A stretch of 64,000 bases of DNA from positions 29,598,439 to 29,662,438 of the forward strand of contig OY855911.1 of NCBI GenBank assembly GCA_963693305.1, given 5' to 3'. The position numbers and the translations under genes are program-made. Of this stretch, positions 10,110-22,083 are shown in pieces (positions within the stretch are counted from its first letter, which is position 1; each line of letters opens with the position of its first letter). The DNA comes from Meandrina meandrites (lineage: Eukaryota; Cnidaria; Anthozoa; Scleractinia; Meandrinidae). Under the pieces are notes generated by a model. The model was not told the origin of the DNA. It made no database searches and saw only the letters and a list, made by a program, of their open reading frames with translations.

Positions 10110-11238
10110 AGCCTCCTGCGCAGACGTCTTAGGGCTCGTCACGCGTTTCTCCCCCACGAACGTCTGCTCAACCGAGCTGCCACTTCCGTTCGCCGGCGGT
10201 TAGCCAATCATAGCTCACCTTCCAATTTCTGGAAAGTGGGACTTTGACCCCACGTTTTAATCCTACGATAACATGATGGACCTAAGCGAGTCTTGGAGCG
10301 GGTGTGCGGAAAATATTGCATCACGGAGTTAAATGCACTGCAAAGGGAAGCCGTAATTTCTTTTGTGTTGAAGAAAATAGGTCTGTTTGACGATTTGCCG
10401 ACAGGATTTGGCATTCTTTGTACATGCAAGCCATACCGACCATACCGTTGTGCCGGTTTAATTCATTTGAATCCCCGGGTTTCAATCATGTGGTACCAGA
10501 ACTTCACACAACGCACGAGTGAGGTAAAAACCTGAACATCCAAATTGACGGAAAAATAACATGACCTTCAGGACAAAGGAAACCGTTAACTTAAAATAAC
10601 TTTCTCGAAGTAAAGCTACAGAAGTCTGTCGAGGACGGACAATGATAAATATGTCATCTGCGCTTCAATACAAAAGTGCGAACGGAACAGTGACGCTAAC
10701 AGCCGGGCCCGGCGTCAGAAATATTAAATGCAAGTAATCAACATCTTGCCGAATAGTTTTAGACCTTGCCCTTTCGTAGCTTAGATTTTGCAGATAGAAA
10801 TGAGCGTAAACAAACCACGCGAGCGCAAGCAAAACATGAAGCAAATATACAGAGGTGTCAAACTCCAAACAGGAAACCGTGCAGACCAAATGACCTGTAT
10901 ACATTTGCTATGCTGCAGTCTTATGGCTATATTCAACTTCAAACACCTTATAACAATAAAACATGAAACAAGTTGGAAGTAAAACAGGTCGGAAGACCGA
11001 ATTTAAAAAGGAAATGTAGGCCTGTTAACCCGGCATTATGGCGTGAATCGTCTGTATCGTTTCGCGGAATTTGCTCCGCGGGTGAGCTGCGGGTTTTGAT
11101 TTCCACAATAGACGGATGCTGATTGGTTTCTTCAAAACAAAGGCTGACCGCCGGTGAACGGAAGTGGTAGCTCGGTTGAGCAGACGTTCGTGGGGGAGAA
11201 ACGCGTGACGAGCCCTAAGACGTCTGCGCAGGAGGCTA
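10110..11238. mobile_element. MULE-like non-autonomous element, ~97-bp TIRs, 10-bp TSD
   Basis: Inverted repeats of about 97 bp begin AGCCTCCTGCGCAGACGTC at the left (10110) and end GACGTCTGCGCAGGAGGCTA at the right (11238). The flanks carry the same 10 bp, GTATAATTTT, at 10100-10109 and 11239-11248. Long TIRs with a 9-11-bp TSD are the hallmark of Mutator-like elements. The roughly 930-bp interior has no recognisable transposase. Confidence 0.75.
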
Positions 11239-11365
11239 GTATAATTTTGGCGGGAAGTGGTTGATAGATTAATTTGATGCGTAAGTTTGCATTGCAATTT
11301 CAGCTAGCTTCATTGTCTGTCCTACATAGAAATACAAATATCAATTAATAACTGTTCGATCGCTT

Positions 11366-11530
11366 TGCTTTAAAGCCGGTTAGCCGGGATCTCGGCATCG
11401 CGATCCCGAAATCTGGGCTAACCGGGCTGACTCAGTTGTCATGTAATCGCGAAGTGGATTTTTGTTGTGCTTAACAAATGCGCTGGGATCTCGGCAAACC
11501 GAGTCAGCCCGGCTCATGTAATTTGGCAGA
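11366..11530 (-). mobile_element. Single end of the Harbinger-like MITE family
   Basis: The reverse complement of the left part of the 7995-8513 element is recognisable here (GCCGGTTAGCCGGGATCTCGG, GATCTCGGCAAACCGAG, GGCTCATGTAAT). It lies just downstream of the last gene B exon on the minus strand. Confidence 0.55.
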
Positions 11531-11581
11531 TTCTCAAAGGAAGTCTGGTAACTTTAGGGCACATCGCAGATTTTATGGTTC

Positions 11582-11910
11582 TTACTCATCAGTTTTGACA
11601 CAAAAACAGAATTGGTACAGCGAATATAAACAACAACAACAACCCCAAATGCATTCCAACCACGTGGGCGAAAAAGAAGTGACGTCAACGACAAAAATTT
11701 GAATCTCTCCATTGCCTTGACTGATAAACTGTACTTCAGCATCACGAGTTGTCCTATAGTGACTCATCAGGTCTGATTTGTGTTTTTCGGAAGGCATCCA
11801 GTTGTCCTCCCGCCTCTTCACGTGCTCTATTTGGTAAGAGATTTCACCATAATGCATGCGCGTCTGTAGCAGCATAGTATCCGGCGGGTAGTCAGCATCA
11901 GGCTTTATGG
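11582..11910 (-). CDS. Gene B, final exon: complete C-terminal module
   Basis: After the acceptor CAAATTCCAG (phase 1) the exon reads IKPDADYPPDTMLLQTRMHY, GEISYQ, then HKSDLMSHYRTTRDAEVQF and GNGEIQIFVVDV. This matches one module of the 33676-34247 exon: hydrophobic-ETRVRYG-ISF opening, basic middle, then NGE-R-V ending. The module is about 65 residues and probably beta-rich; I do not recognise it as a named domain. Beyond VVDV the frame stays open for about 32 Cys-rich residues to a stop at 11582, so the true end or another splice site may lie earlier. This is the only gene B copy with the full module; the copies at 15795-15975 and 19374-19554 are cut and fused to other sequence. Confidence 0.6.
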
Positions 11911-11957
11911 CTGGAATTTGAAAGGAGAAATATGTTATTGTGCCTTTTAATAACTAA

Positions 11958-12770
11958 GGAAGAGCGGTGGGCTAATGGTTAGTGCGCTGGACTCCAGATT
12001 CGGATCGAGCGTTCCGGGTTGGAGCCCTCGCCGGGGTCACTGTGTTGTCTTCTTGGGTAATACACCTTATTCTCACAGTGCCTCTCACCACCCAGGTGTA
12101 TAAAGAGGGTCGTACAGGGAGGGGGGGGGGGGGGGGGGGGGGTCTCTGGCACGATTCACGGACGAAAAAAATAACGAATCACGGATCACGGATATTGAAA
12201 TTTCATTTACCCGAATCACGAAAATAAGTACTCTTTTATCCTGTTCTTACGCTACAAATAGTGTTTGAAGAAATCAAAATTGATTAAGAAATTACGAAAA
12301 CACGAAACATACTCTTTTATCATGTTCTTACTCTACAGAGTGTTTGACGTTACGATAATTATACGGAGATCACATTTGAGGTCTCGCGTCTCAAAATACC
12401 GCAAAATAAAGTCAATAAAGTGGTGAAATCACGAATATCGGCTTTTAATTCAAGCTCTTCACGTGTCACGCAAACCCTTCCGTCACGTGTCACGAAGAAT
12501 AAATTTATTAAATTCACATTTCACGGAAAATAAAATCAGCTAATCACGCGTCACGAGAATACCCCTGTACGACCCTCTATAAATGGTACCGGCGAACCAA
12601 ATGTACTGCTGGGGGTAATTAGCATCCCATCCAGGGGGAATAAAAATACTTCTTGTCGCCTCATGCTATTGAAGCTGGGATAAGCTCGCTCCAACCTGAT
12701 GGGCCACTAGGCTCGAACACAGATATTTTTCAATAACACGCGAAGTCAAAATTGCTTGCTTGCTTGCTTG
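11958..12770 (+). mobile_element. tRNA-derived SINE, interrupted by a nested element
   Basis: The head (GGTGGGCTAATGGTTAGTGCG, then GGGTTGGAGCC about 40 bp later) has the spacing of RNA polymerase III A and B boxes from a tRNA. A conserved body follows (TACTGCTGGGGGTAATTAGC, GATGGGCCACTAGGCTCGAA) and a TTGC-repeat tail. Uninterrupted copies occur in units b and c, and a relative at 59108-59345. The insertion at 12105-12577 splits this copy. Confidence 0.75.
12105..12577. mobile_element. 473-bp nested TIR element with TATAAA TSD
   Basis: Perfect 15-bp TIRs GAGGGTCGTACAGGG / CCCTGTACGACCCTC bound the insertion. TATAAA is duplicated on each side (12099-12104 and 12578-12583). The empty site, with a single TATAAA, is preserved in the SINE copies of units b and c. 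The interior has a G-run (12121-12142) and many TCACG motifs, with no gene. Confidence 0.9.
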
Positions 12771-14008
12771 ATTAATTGATTGTTCGATTGTGATTGGCAA
12801 AATTTGATCATTTTTTTTCAAGGTTCATCAACTGTTGTTCTGCAATTTACAATTCAGTGGGAAAACAGCAATTGTAGATTGTAAATTCACGATATTCAAG
12901 GACCGAGACGTGTGGAATAGAGTATTATTTTTAAAAATTATAAATGGCAATTGTTTAAATAAATAAATCGATTCAAACAATTGCCATTTATTTGATAGCT
13001 CTTCCCACAGACAACAGTTCACATCTGCTTAACCATAGCCTGCGTAGCAAGGGTTCCTGTAGAGCGAGAACGATTCGATCCTCTTATCCATGCAGTTGAA
13101 TTTTAAAACGATGCAAATCTAGGACTAAAAACTTATTTTAAACTTTTGAGTTTTTGAACAATTACAGTAATGGAGGAGATGTTCGTCATGTCGCCCCTTT
13201 GGACGTTCTACTGGACTTCTATTGGACTTCACTGTAAATTTTTTCATAGCTGCTACATACTATGGTTCTTATCAAGGGACGTTTCTATGTAAATCGCAAA
13301 TTAACGAAAACTAATTGTCAGGAACTGACAAAAGTTTTGGCGGTTTGTGTCACTAACAATACCCATCAATATGAGAGTCTCCATTGGTAAAACTTCATTG
13401 AACACTACATTAGACACAGCACTTCATTGGACTTCAGTCGCAACCATATGGTAGGCCCAATAATACGTGGCGACGTACTACAAAGACAGAAATGAGGGGC
13501 TTGAACCACAGCTGGAACACAATGCAAAATCTGGCCAAAGATGGACAGCAGTGGAAAATCATCCTTGCTGCCCTGCAAGCCCGTGGGCATAACGGGCGGT
13601 GAGTCAATTGGTGAAACTTTGGAATTGAAAAGTGAATACAAGCCACGCCCCTAGAATTGGACTGTGGTTTAATTTAGGGATATTTAGAAGGTCTCAATGG
13701 GGTGAACCGTTAGCTGTAAAACGGCCAAAAATTTATCCGTTAGGCGTTAAAAAGTAGAAAATTTTAACCCTTAGCCGTAAAATATGTTAACCGTAAAAAA
13801 TATAGTAATGAAAATGAAAGTCTCAAAATTTTTTGTCAAGACATATTTGTCCTGCCTTTTATTTGCCTTGATACCTAAATAGGCCGATACTCTGAATTCG
13901 GCAAACCGAAAGTGTCATCGGAATTGTCTATCGAATGTTTCGTAGCAAGAGTTGCATGACGGACGTTTTGAGAGCTCTGACTGTTGGTCTGACTATTTTT
14001 ATATATAC

Positions 14009-14137
14009 CATCTTCAGTTGCTTTATGTAGGAGAGAGCATACCCCCAAAGAAGGCACTGGTATCTTGTTTGCACGCCCATTTTCGTCCAGATTTGGTGCG
14101 GGTAAAAGGTTCAACATTTTGACCAGCGTACCGTACG
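14009..14137 (-). CDS. Gene B linker exon L2, unit a
   Basis: Predicted 129-bp exon in phase 1-1, acceptor ATTCTTCAG and donor G|GTATAT. It reads YGTLVKMLNLLPAPNLDENG, then KIPVPSLG and a short tail ending KATED. It has no recognisable domain and looks like a proline-containing linker. Both ends are in phase with the neighbouring predicted exons. The same ORF is preserved in units b and c, but near-identity of the units means conservation alone is weak evidence. Confidence 0.45.
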
Positions 14138-14578
14138 CTGAAGAATACGTGAGAATCGCGGCGATTCTTTGTGTGCATGACGCTATTATAATTACATACA
14201 AGACGCGCATCTTTTAATTTTTTTTCACAATACTAGAAAAAGGCGAAGATACAGGGTTTTCATTGCAATGGCAAAAATGAAAGCTTGCAACTCTCCCATT
14301 AAAGACTATTTTAATTAATATTTCCATTTTTTTATTGTTTGTGCGTTATTTGAATTAACTCCGATCCTTAACATCAAATTCAATCTTCCACGAATGTTCA
14401 AAAGATTTTCTTGGCGACTTATATATACAAAATGAACCGAAAATCCAAAATTCTAGAATCGAACAAACACACACTGACTTTTAGACCAGTCTTGGGCCAT
14501 TTCATTCTAAATGCAAAGAATATACCAAAAAATAATAATTTTGCATAAACACAATAAAAATGATACTTATGCACGCAC

Positions 14579-14640
14579 CTTTCGTGTCGCCATTCCTTGC
14601 TGATGGTGAGTTTATTTCAGCTCGCTGTGTGGTTCCTTCC
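14579..14640 (-). CDS. Gene B linker exon L1, unit a
   Basis: Predicted 62-bp exon, acceptor ATATTTTCAG and a good donor AAAG|GTGCGT. It enters in phase 2 and leaves in phase 1, reading EGTTQRAEINSPSARNGDTK, a polar Ser/Thr-rich linker. It is supported by splice sites and phase rather than by homology. Confidence 0.45.
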
Positions 14641-15794
14641 CTGAAAATATATCAAATGGTTACATTTGAATTGCAATCTGATGAACTGTGCCCTACAATG
14701 CACGTTTTGTGATTGCTTGGAGGTTACTCCCGTCTGGCTATTCCCTGAGCATTGAAAGTGCTCTGCATGCCAGGTCAAGGAGAGTTGTAGTCTGGAAGTG
14801 CGATCGAATCCCTGAGTTTCAACCTTGGTTCTAAGCTTTTCTATTTTGCAATTTGCAAACGATCACCACGCTCTCAGACAAAAATATATTTGACTAAAGC
14901 CATAGGCCTTCCCTTATCAAATGCATTCCTATATTTTCCACATCACGTCCAGAGTGGCACATGAACAATGCAAACAAATTGGTTTCAAAAGCGTTTTAGT
15001 CAAATTATGCGCAGCTTTATCTGATAGAAGCAAGATTATGCTCTTGATTTTTTAACGCATGAAACGTTGAACCGTATAGCAATGAAAAGCTAGTCAACGT
15101 GGCGAGAGAAGCCATCTCAGTCAAACATTCAAAGCTGGTCTCTTTCCTTTGATCATCATTTGGAGTTTTAAACTCTGGAAAATGATCTTCAAGAAAAATC
15201 TTTTAGGAACTGAATTCCTAACGTGGTCACCGAGGGTGGGTTGGATAAGGCTGGGATAAAGCATAGAGCAGACATTTGTTTGTTTTGGGGTCACTAATAG
15301 TTAAGCTATTAGACCGGCCCCCAAGGACCTTCAGAAGTGAAAACGGCACATGTTGTGCTGCTGAGCTAGCTCACCGCCCAACTCCTTGCTCTCTACAGGT
15401 ACCTTTATGCCTCGGGGTTACCCCCATATATGGGATAATAAAGGTATGGGCCGCGGAATAGGGTATGATTTTTGAGGTTCTCGCTCCTTGGCATTGTGTT
15501 ACCGGTGATGATCCTTATAAAGGGGACCTGCTTCGTTAAAACTGAGCTATCCGTTAAAGTATTTGCAAAGTATCACAGAAACGAAATAAAGTTCAATGGC
15601 GCGTTAACGCCATTCTTGTTTTTCTCTTTATAGGGTGTCATGTTTTAGGTTTAGGCCTTGGGAAGGATATCAATTTACGTTTTCTTCATAATTAAATAGG
15701 GACCGGTTTTAAGAACCTTCGCAGCACACACCTATCCGAAATTTACAGGAGTACCCCCGGGGCCTTTCTCGTGCAAGCATTAGACTCAGGATAC

Positions 15795-15975
15795 CCTGTC
15801 TGCTTCTTGGGTCTTTCTCTATAGTGACTCATCAGGTCTGATTTGTGTTTTTCGGAAGGCATCCGGTTGTCCTCCCGCCTCTTCACGTGCTCTCTTTGGT
15901 AAGAGATTTCACCATAATGCATGCGCGTCTGTAGCAGCATAGTATCCGGCGGGTAGTCAGCATCAGGCTTTATGG
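15795..15975 (-). CDS. Gene B fused exon (module start joined to exon 3 tail), unit b/a junction
   Basis: The first part is the final-exon module (PPDTMLLQTRMHYGEISYQ to DLMSHYR). At 15820/15821 it switches without a frame break to the tail of exon 3 (ERPKKQTG), then a donor GG|GTATCC. The 181-bp exon enters in phase 1 and leaves in phase 2, exactly what the linker exons either side need. If no donor is used the frame ends about 15 codons later at a stop. It is a duplication-born chimeric exon; whether it is spliced is unknown. Confidence 0.5.
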
Positions 15976-16022
15976 CTGGAATTTGAAAGGAGAAATATGT
16001 TATTGTGCCTTTTAATAACTAG

Positions 16023-16365
16023 GGAAGAGCGGTGGGCTAATGGTTAGTGCGCTGGACTCCAGATTGGGATCGAGCGTTCCGGGTTGGAGCCCTCGCCGGG
16101 GTCACTGTGTTGTCTTCTTGGGCAATACACCTTATTCTCAGTGCCTCTCTCCACCCAGGTGTATAAATGGTACCGGCGAACCGAATGTACTGCTGGGGGT
16201 AATTAGCATCCCATCCAGGGGGAATAAAAATACTTCTTGTCGCTTCATGCTATTGAAGCTGGGATAAGCTCGCTCCGACCTGATGGGCCACTAGGCTCGA
16301 ACACAGATATTTTTCAATAACACGCGAAGTCAAAATTGCTTGCTTGCTTGCTTGATTGATTGTTC
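16023..16365 (+). mobile_element. tRNA-derived SINE, unit b copy (empty site)
   Basis: Same head, body and TTGC tail as the copy at 11958, without the nested element. It shows the pre-insertion sequence GTGTATAAATGG. Confidence 0.75.
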
Positions 16366-17587
16366 GATTGTGATTGGCAAAATTTGATCAATTTTTTTCA
16401 AGGTCCATTAACTGTTGTACTGCAATTTACAATTCAGTGGGAAAACAGCAATTGTAGATTGTAAATTCATGATATTCATGGACCCAGACGTGTGGAATAG
16501 AGTATATTTTTAAAAATTATAAATGGCAATTGTTTAAATAAATAAATCGATTCAAACAATTGCCATTTATTTGATAGCTCTTCCCACAGACAACAGTTCA
16601 CATCTGCTTAACCATAGCCTGCGTAGCAAGGGTTCCTGTAGAGCGAGAACGATTCGATCCTCTTATCCATGCAGTTGAATTTTAAAACGATGCAAATCTA
16701 GGACTAAAAACTTATTTTAAACTTTTGAGTTTTTGAACAATTACAGTAATGGAGGAGATGTTCGTCATGTCGCCCCTTTGGACGTTCTACTGGACTTCTA
16801 TTGGACTTCACTGTAAATTTTTTCATAGCTGCTACATACTATGGTTCTTATCAAGGGACGTTTCTATGTAAATCGCAAATTAACGAAAACTAATTGTCAG
16901 GAACTGACAAAAGTTTTGGCGGTTTGTGTCACTAACAATACCCATCAATATGAGAGTCTCCATTGGTAAAACTTCATTGAACACTACATTAGACACAGCA
17001 CTTCATTGGACTTCAGTCGCAACCATATGGTAGGCCCAATAATACGTGGCGACGTACTACAAAGACAGAAATGAGGGGCTTGAACCACAGCTGGAACACA
17101 ATGCAAAATCTGGCCAAAGATGGACAGCAGTGGAAAATCATCCTTGCTGCCCTGCAAGCCCGTGGGCATAACGGGCGGTGAGTCAATTGGTGAAACTTTG
17201 GAATTGAAAAGTGAATACAAGCCACGCCCCTAGAATTGGACTGTGGTTTAATTTAGGGATATTTAGAAGGTCTCAATGGGGTGAACCGTTAGCTGTAAAA
17301 CGGCCAAAAATTTATCCGTTAGGCGTTAAAAAGTAGAAAATTTTAACCCTTAGCCGTAAAATATGTTAACCGTAAAAAATATAGTAATGAAAATGAAAGT
17401 CTCAAAATTTTTTGTCAAGACATATTTGTCCTGCCTTTTATTTGCCTTGATACCTAAATAGGCCGATACTCTGAATTCGGCAAACCGAAAGTGTCATCGG
17501 AATTGTCTATCGAATGTTTCGTAGCAAGAGTTGCATGACGGACGTTTTGAGAGCTCTGACTGTTGGTCTGACTATTTTTATATATAC

Positions 17588-17716
17588 CATCTTCAGTTGC
17601 TTTATGTAGGAGAGAGCATACCCCCAAAGAAGGCACTGGTATCTTGTTTGCACGCCCATTTTCGTCCAGATTTGGTGCGGGTAAAAGGTTCAACATTTTG
17701 ACCAGCGTACCGTACG
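17588..17716 (-). CDS. Gene B linker exon L2, unit b
   Basis: Exact positional equivalent of 14009-14137 (offset 3579) with the same splice sites and translation. Confidence 0.4.
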
Positions 17717-18157
17717 CTGAAGAATACGTGAGAATCGCGGCGATTCTTTGTGTGCATGACGCTATTATAATTACATACAAGACGCGCATCTTTTAATTTT
17801 TTTTCACAATACTAGAAAAAGGCGAAGATACAGGGTTTTCATTGCAATGGCAAAAATGAAAGCTTGCAACTCTCCCATTAAAGACTATTTTAATTAATAT
17901 TTCCATTTTTTTATTGTTTGTGCGTTATTTGAATTAACTCCGATCCTTAACATCAAATTCAATCTTCCACGAATGTTCAAAAGATTTTCTTGGCGACTTA
18001 TATATACAAAATGAACCGAAAATCCAAAATTCTAGAATCGAACAAACACACACTGACTTTTAGACCAGTCTTGGGCCATTTCATTCTAAATGCAAAGAAT
18101 ATACCAAAAAATAATAATTTTGCATAAACACAATAAAAATGATACTTATGCACGCAC

Positions 18158-18219
18158 CTTTCGTGTCGCCATTCCTTGCTGATGGTGAGTTTATTTCAGC
18201 TCGCTGTGTGGTTCCTTCC
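18158..18219 (-). CDS. Gene B linker exon L1, unit b
   Basis: Exact positional equivalent of 14579-14640 with the same splice sites and reading frame. Confidence 0.4.
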
Positions 18220-19373
18220 CTGAAAATATATCAAATGGTTACATTTGAATTGCAATCTGATGAACTGTGCCCTACAATGCACGTTTTGTGATTGCTTGGA
18301 GGTTACTCCCGTCTGGCTATTCCCTGAGCATTGAAAGTGCTCTGCATGCCAGGTCAAGGAGAGTTGTAGTCTGGAAGTGCGATCGAATCCCTGAGTTTCA
18401 ACCTTGGTTCTAAGCTTTTCTATTTTGCAATTTGCAAACGATCACCACGCTCTCAGACAAAAATATATTTGACTAAAGCCATAGGCCTTCCCTTATCAAA
18501 TGCATTCCTATATTTTCCACATCACGTCCAGAGTGGCACATGAACAATGCAAACAAATTGGTTTCAAAAGCGTTTTAGTCAAATTATGCGCAGCTTTATC
18601 TGATAGAAGCAAGATTATGCTCTTGATTTTTTAACGCATGAAACGTTGAACCGTATAGCAATGAAAAGCTAGTCAACGTGGCGAGAGAAGCCATCTCAGT
18701 CAAACATTCAAAGCTGGTCTCTTTCCTTTGATCATCATTTGGAGTTTTAAACTCTGGAAAATGATCTTCAAGAAAAATCTTTTAGGAACTGAATTCCTAA
18801 CGTGGTCACCGAGGGTGGGTTGGATAAGGCTGGGATAAAGCATAGAGCAGACATTTGTTTGTTTTGGGGTCACTAATAGTTAAGCTATTAGACCGGCCCC
18901 CAAGGACCTTCAGAAGTGAAAACGGCACATGTTGTGCTGCTGAGCTAGCTCACCGCCCAACTCCTTGCTCTCTACAGGTACCTTTATGCCTCGGGGTTAC
19001 CCCCATATATGGGATAATAAAGGTATGGGCCGCGGAATAGGGTATGATTTTTGAGGTTCTCGCTCCTTGGCATTGTGTTACCGGTGATGATCCTTATAAA
19101 GGGGACCTGCTTCGTTAAAACTGAGCTATCCGTTAAAGTATTTGCAAAGTATCACAGAAACGAAATAAAGTTCAATGGCGCGTTAACGCCATTCTTGTTT
19201 TTCTCTTTATAGGGTGTCATGTTTTAGGTTTAGGCCTTGGGAAGGATATCAATTTACGTTTTCTTCATAATTAAATAGGGACCGGTTTTAAGAACCTTCG
19301 CAGCACACACCTATCCGAAATTTACAGGAGTACCCCCGGGGCCTTTCTCGTGCAAGCATTAGACTCAGGATAC

Positions 19374-19554
19374 CCTGTCTGCTTCTTGGGTCTTTCTCTA
19401 TAGTGACTCATCAGGTCTGATTTGTGTTTTTCGGAAGGCATCCGGTTGTCCTCCCGCCTCTTCACGTGCTCTCTTTGGTAAGAGATTTCACCATAATGCA
19501 TGCGCGTCTGTAGCAGCATAGTATCCGGCGGGTAGTCAGCATCAGGCTTTATGG
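19374..19554 (-). CDS. Gene B fused exon, unit c/b junction
   Basis: Identical in design to 15795-15975: module start, in-frame switch at 19399/19400 to the exon 3 tail, 181 bp, phase 1 in and phase 2 out. Confidence 0.5.
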
Positions 19555-19601
19555 CTGGAATTTGAAAGGAGAAATATGTTATTGTGCCTTTTAATAACTA
19601 G

Positions 19602-19944
19602 GGAAGAGCGGTGGGCTAATGGTTAGTGCGCTGGACTCCAGATTGGGATCGAGCGTTCCGGGTTGGAGCCCTCGCCGGGGTCACTGTGTTGTCTTCTTGG
19701 GCAATACACCTTATTCTCAGTGCCTCTCTCCACCCAGGTGTATAAATGGTACCGGCGAACCGAATGTACTGCTGGGGGTAATTAGCATCCCATCCAGGGG
19801 GAATAAAAATACTTCTTGTCGCTTCATGCTATTGAAGCTGGGATAAGCTCGCTCCGACCTGATGGGCCACTAGGCTCGAACACAGATATTTTTCAATAAC
19901 ACGCGAAGTCAAAATTGCTTGCTTGCTTGCTTGATTGATTGTTC
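19602..19944 (+). mobile_element. tRNA-derived SINE, unit c copy (empty site)
   Basis: Same as the copy at 16023, without the nested insertion. Confidence 0.75.
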
Positions 19945-21166
19945 GATTGTGATTGGCAAAATTTGATCAATTTTTTTCAAGGTCCATTAACTGTTGTACT
20001 GCAATTTACAATTCAGTGGGAAAACAGCAATTGTAGATTGTAAATTCATGATATTCATGGACCCAGACGTGTGGAATAGAGTATATTTTTAAAAATTATA
20101 AATGGCAATTGTTTAAATAAATAAATCGATTCAAACAATTGCCATTTATTTGATAGCTCTTCCCACAGACAACAGTTCACATCTGCTTAACCATAGCCTG
20201 CGTAGCAAGGGTTCCTGTAGAGCGAGAACGATTCGATCCTCTTATCCATGCAGTTGAATTTTAAAACGATGCAAATCTAGGACTAAAAACTTATTTTAAA
20301 CTTTTGAGTTTTTGAACAATTACAGTAATGGAGGAGATGTTCGTCATGTCGCCCCTTTGGACGTTCTACTGGACTTCTATTGGACTTCACTGTAAATTTT
20401 TTCATAGCTGCTACATACTATGGTTCTTATCAAGGGACGTTTCTATGTAAATCGCAAATTAACGAAAACTAATTGTCAGGAACTGACAAAAGTTTTGGCG
20501 GTTTGTGTCACTAACAATACCCATCAATATGAGAGTCTCCATTGGTAAAACTTCATTGAACACTACATTAGACACAGCACTTCATTGGACTTCAGTCGCA
20601 ACCATATGGTAGGCCCAATAATACGTGGCGACGTACTACAAAGACAGAAATGAGGGGCTTGAACCACAGCTGGAACACAATGCAAAATCTGGCCAAAGAT
20701 GGACAGCAGTGGAAAATCATCCTTGCTGCCCTGCAAGCCCGTGGGCATAACGGGCGGTGAGTCAATTGGTAAAACTTTGGAATTGAAAAGTGAATACAAG
20801 CCACGCCCCTAGAATTGGACTGTGGTTTAATTTAGGGATATTTAGAAGGTCTCAATGGGGTGAACCGTTAGCTGTAAAACGGCCAAATATTTATCCGTAA
20901 GGCGTATAAAAGTAGAAAATTTTAACCCTTAGCCGTAAAATATGTTAACCGTAAAAAATATAGTAATGAAAATGAAAGTCTCAAAGTCTTTTGTCAAGAC
21001 ATATTTGTCCTGCCTTTTATTTGCCTTGATACCTAAATAGGCCGATACTCTGAATTCGGCAAACCGAAAGTGTCATCGGAATTGTCTATCGAATGTTTCG
21101 TAGCATGAGTTGCATGACGGACGTTTTGAGAGCTCTGACTGTTGGTCTGACTATTTTTATATATAC

Positions 21167-21295
21167 CATCTTCAGTTGCTTTATGTAGGAGAGAGCATAC
21201 CCCCAAAGAAGGCACTGGTATCTTGTTTGCACGCCCATTTTCGTCCAGATTTGGTGCGGGTAAAAGGTTCAACATTTTGACCAGCGTACCGTACG
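21167..21295 (-). CDS. Gene B linker exon L2, unit c
   Basis: Equivalent of 14009-14137 with intact splice sites. It would be the second exon after exon 3 in transcription order. Confidence 0.4.
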
Positions 21296-21738
21296 CTGAA
21301 GAATACGTGAGAATCGCGGCGATTCTTTGTGTGCATGACGCTATTATAATTACATACAAGACGCGCATCTTTTAATTTTTTTTCACAATACTAGAAAAAG
21401 GCGAAGATACAGGGTTTTCATTGCAATGGCAAAAATGAAAGCTTGCAACTCTCCCATTAAAGACTATTTTAATTAGTATTTCCATTTTTTTATTGTTTGT
21501 GCGTTATTTGAATTAACTCCGATCCTTAACATCAAATTCAATCTTCCACGAATGTTCAAAAGATTTTCTTGGCGACTTATATATACAAAATGAACCGAAA
21601 ATCCAAAATTCTAGAATCGAACAAACACACACTGACCATTAGACCAGTCTTGGGCCATTTCATTCTAAATGCAAAGAATATACCAAAAAATAATAATTTT
21701 GCATAAACACAATAAAAATGATACTTATATGCACGCAC

Positions 21739-21800
21739 CTTTCGTGTCGCCATTCCTTGCTGATGGTGAGTTTATTTCAGCTCGCTGTGTGGTTCCTTCC
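21739..21800 (-). CDS. Gene B linker exon L1, unit c
   Basis: Equivalent of 14579-14640. It would join directly to exon 3, whose phase-2 donor (GG|GTATCC) it matches. Confidence 0.4.
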
Positions 21801-22083
21801 CTGAAAATATAGGTCAAATGGTTACATTTGAATTGCAATCTGATGAACTGTGCCCTACAATGCACGTTTTTGTGATTGCTTGGAGGTTACTCCCCTCTAT
21901 TCCCTGAGCATTGAAAGTGCTCTGCATGCCAGGTCAAGGAGAGTTGTAGTCTGGAAGTGCGATCGAATCCCTGAGTTTCAACCTTGGTTCTAAGCTATCC
22001 TATTTTGCAATTTGCAAATGATCACCACGCTCTCAGACAAAAATATCTTTGACTAAAGCCAAATGCATTCCTATTTTCCAGAT

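Larger units (their letters stand above)
11756..15820. repeat. Tandem unit a of a triplicated gene B segment
   Basis: This is the first (left) of three direct copies. It is 4065 bp long because it holds a nested 473-bp insertion plus its 6-bp duplication; without them it is close to the 3579 bp of unit b. It runs from inside the final-exon sequence to the fused junction at 15820/15821. Along almost its whole length it matches unit b base for base. It contains a SINE, a hairpin of AAATGGCAATTGTTT arms (12942-12989) and two small predicted gene B exons. Confidence 0.9.
15821..19399. repeat. Tandem unit b (3579 bp)
   Basis: Second direct copy, bounded by fused-exon junctions on both sides. It carries the uninterrupted SINE (16023-16365) and the same small exons. 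The long stretches between these exons show no other gene. Confidence 0.95.

Noticed and set aside
11982..12227. Plus-strand ORF with a poly-Gly run
   Set aside because: It runs from the SINE into the G-run of the nested element.
15276..15461. Plus-strand ORF repeated in all three units
   Set aside because: It recurs only because the units are duplicated; no domain, and it is antisense to gene B.
16040..16267. Plus-strand ORF of 75 codons
   Set aside because: It is the reading of the tRNA-derived SINE, also seen at 19619.
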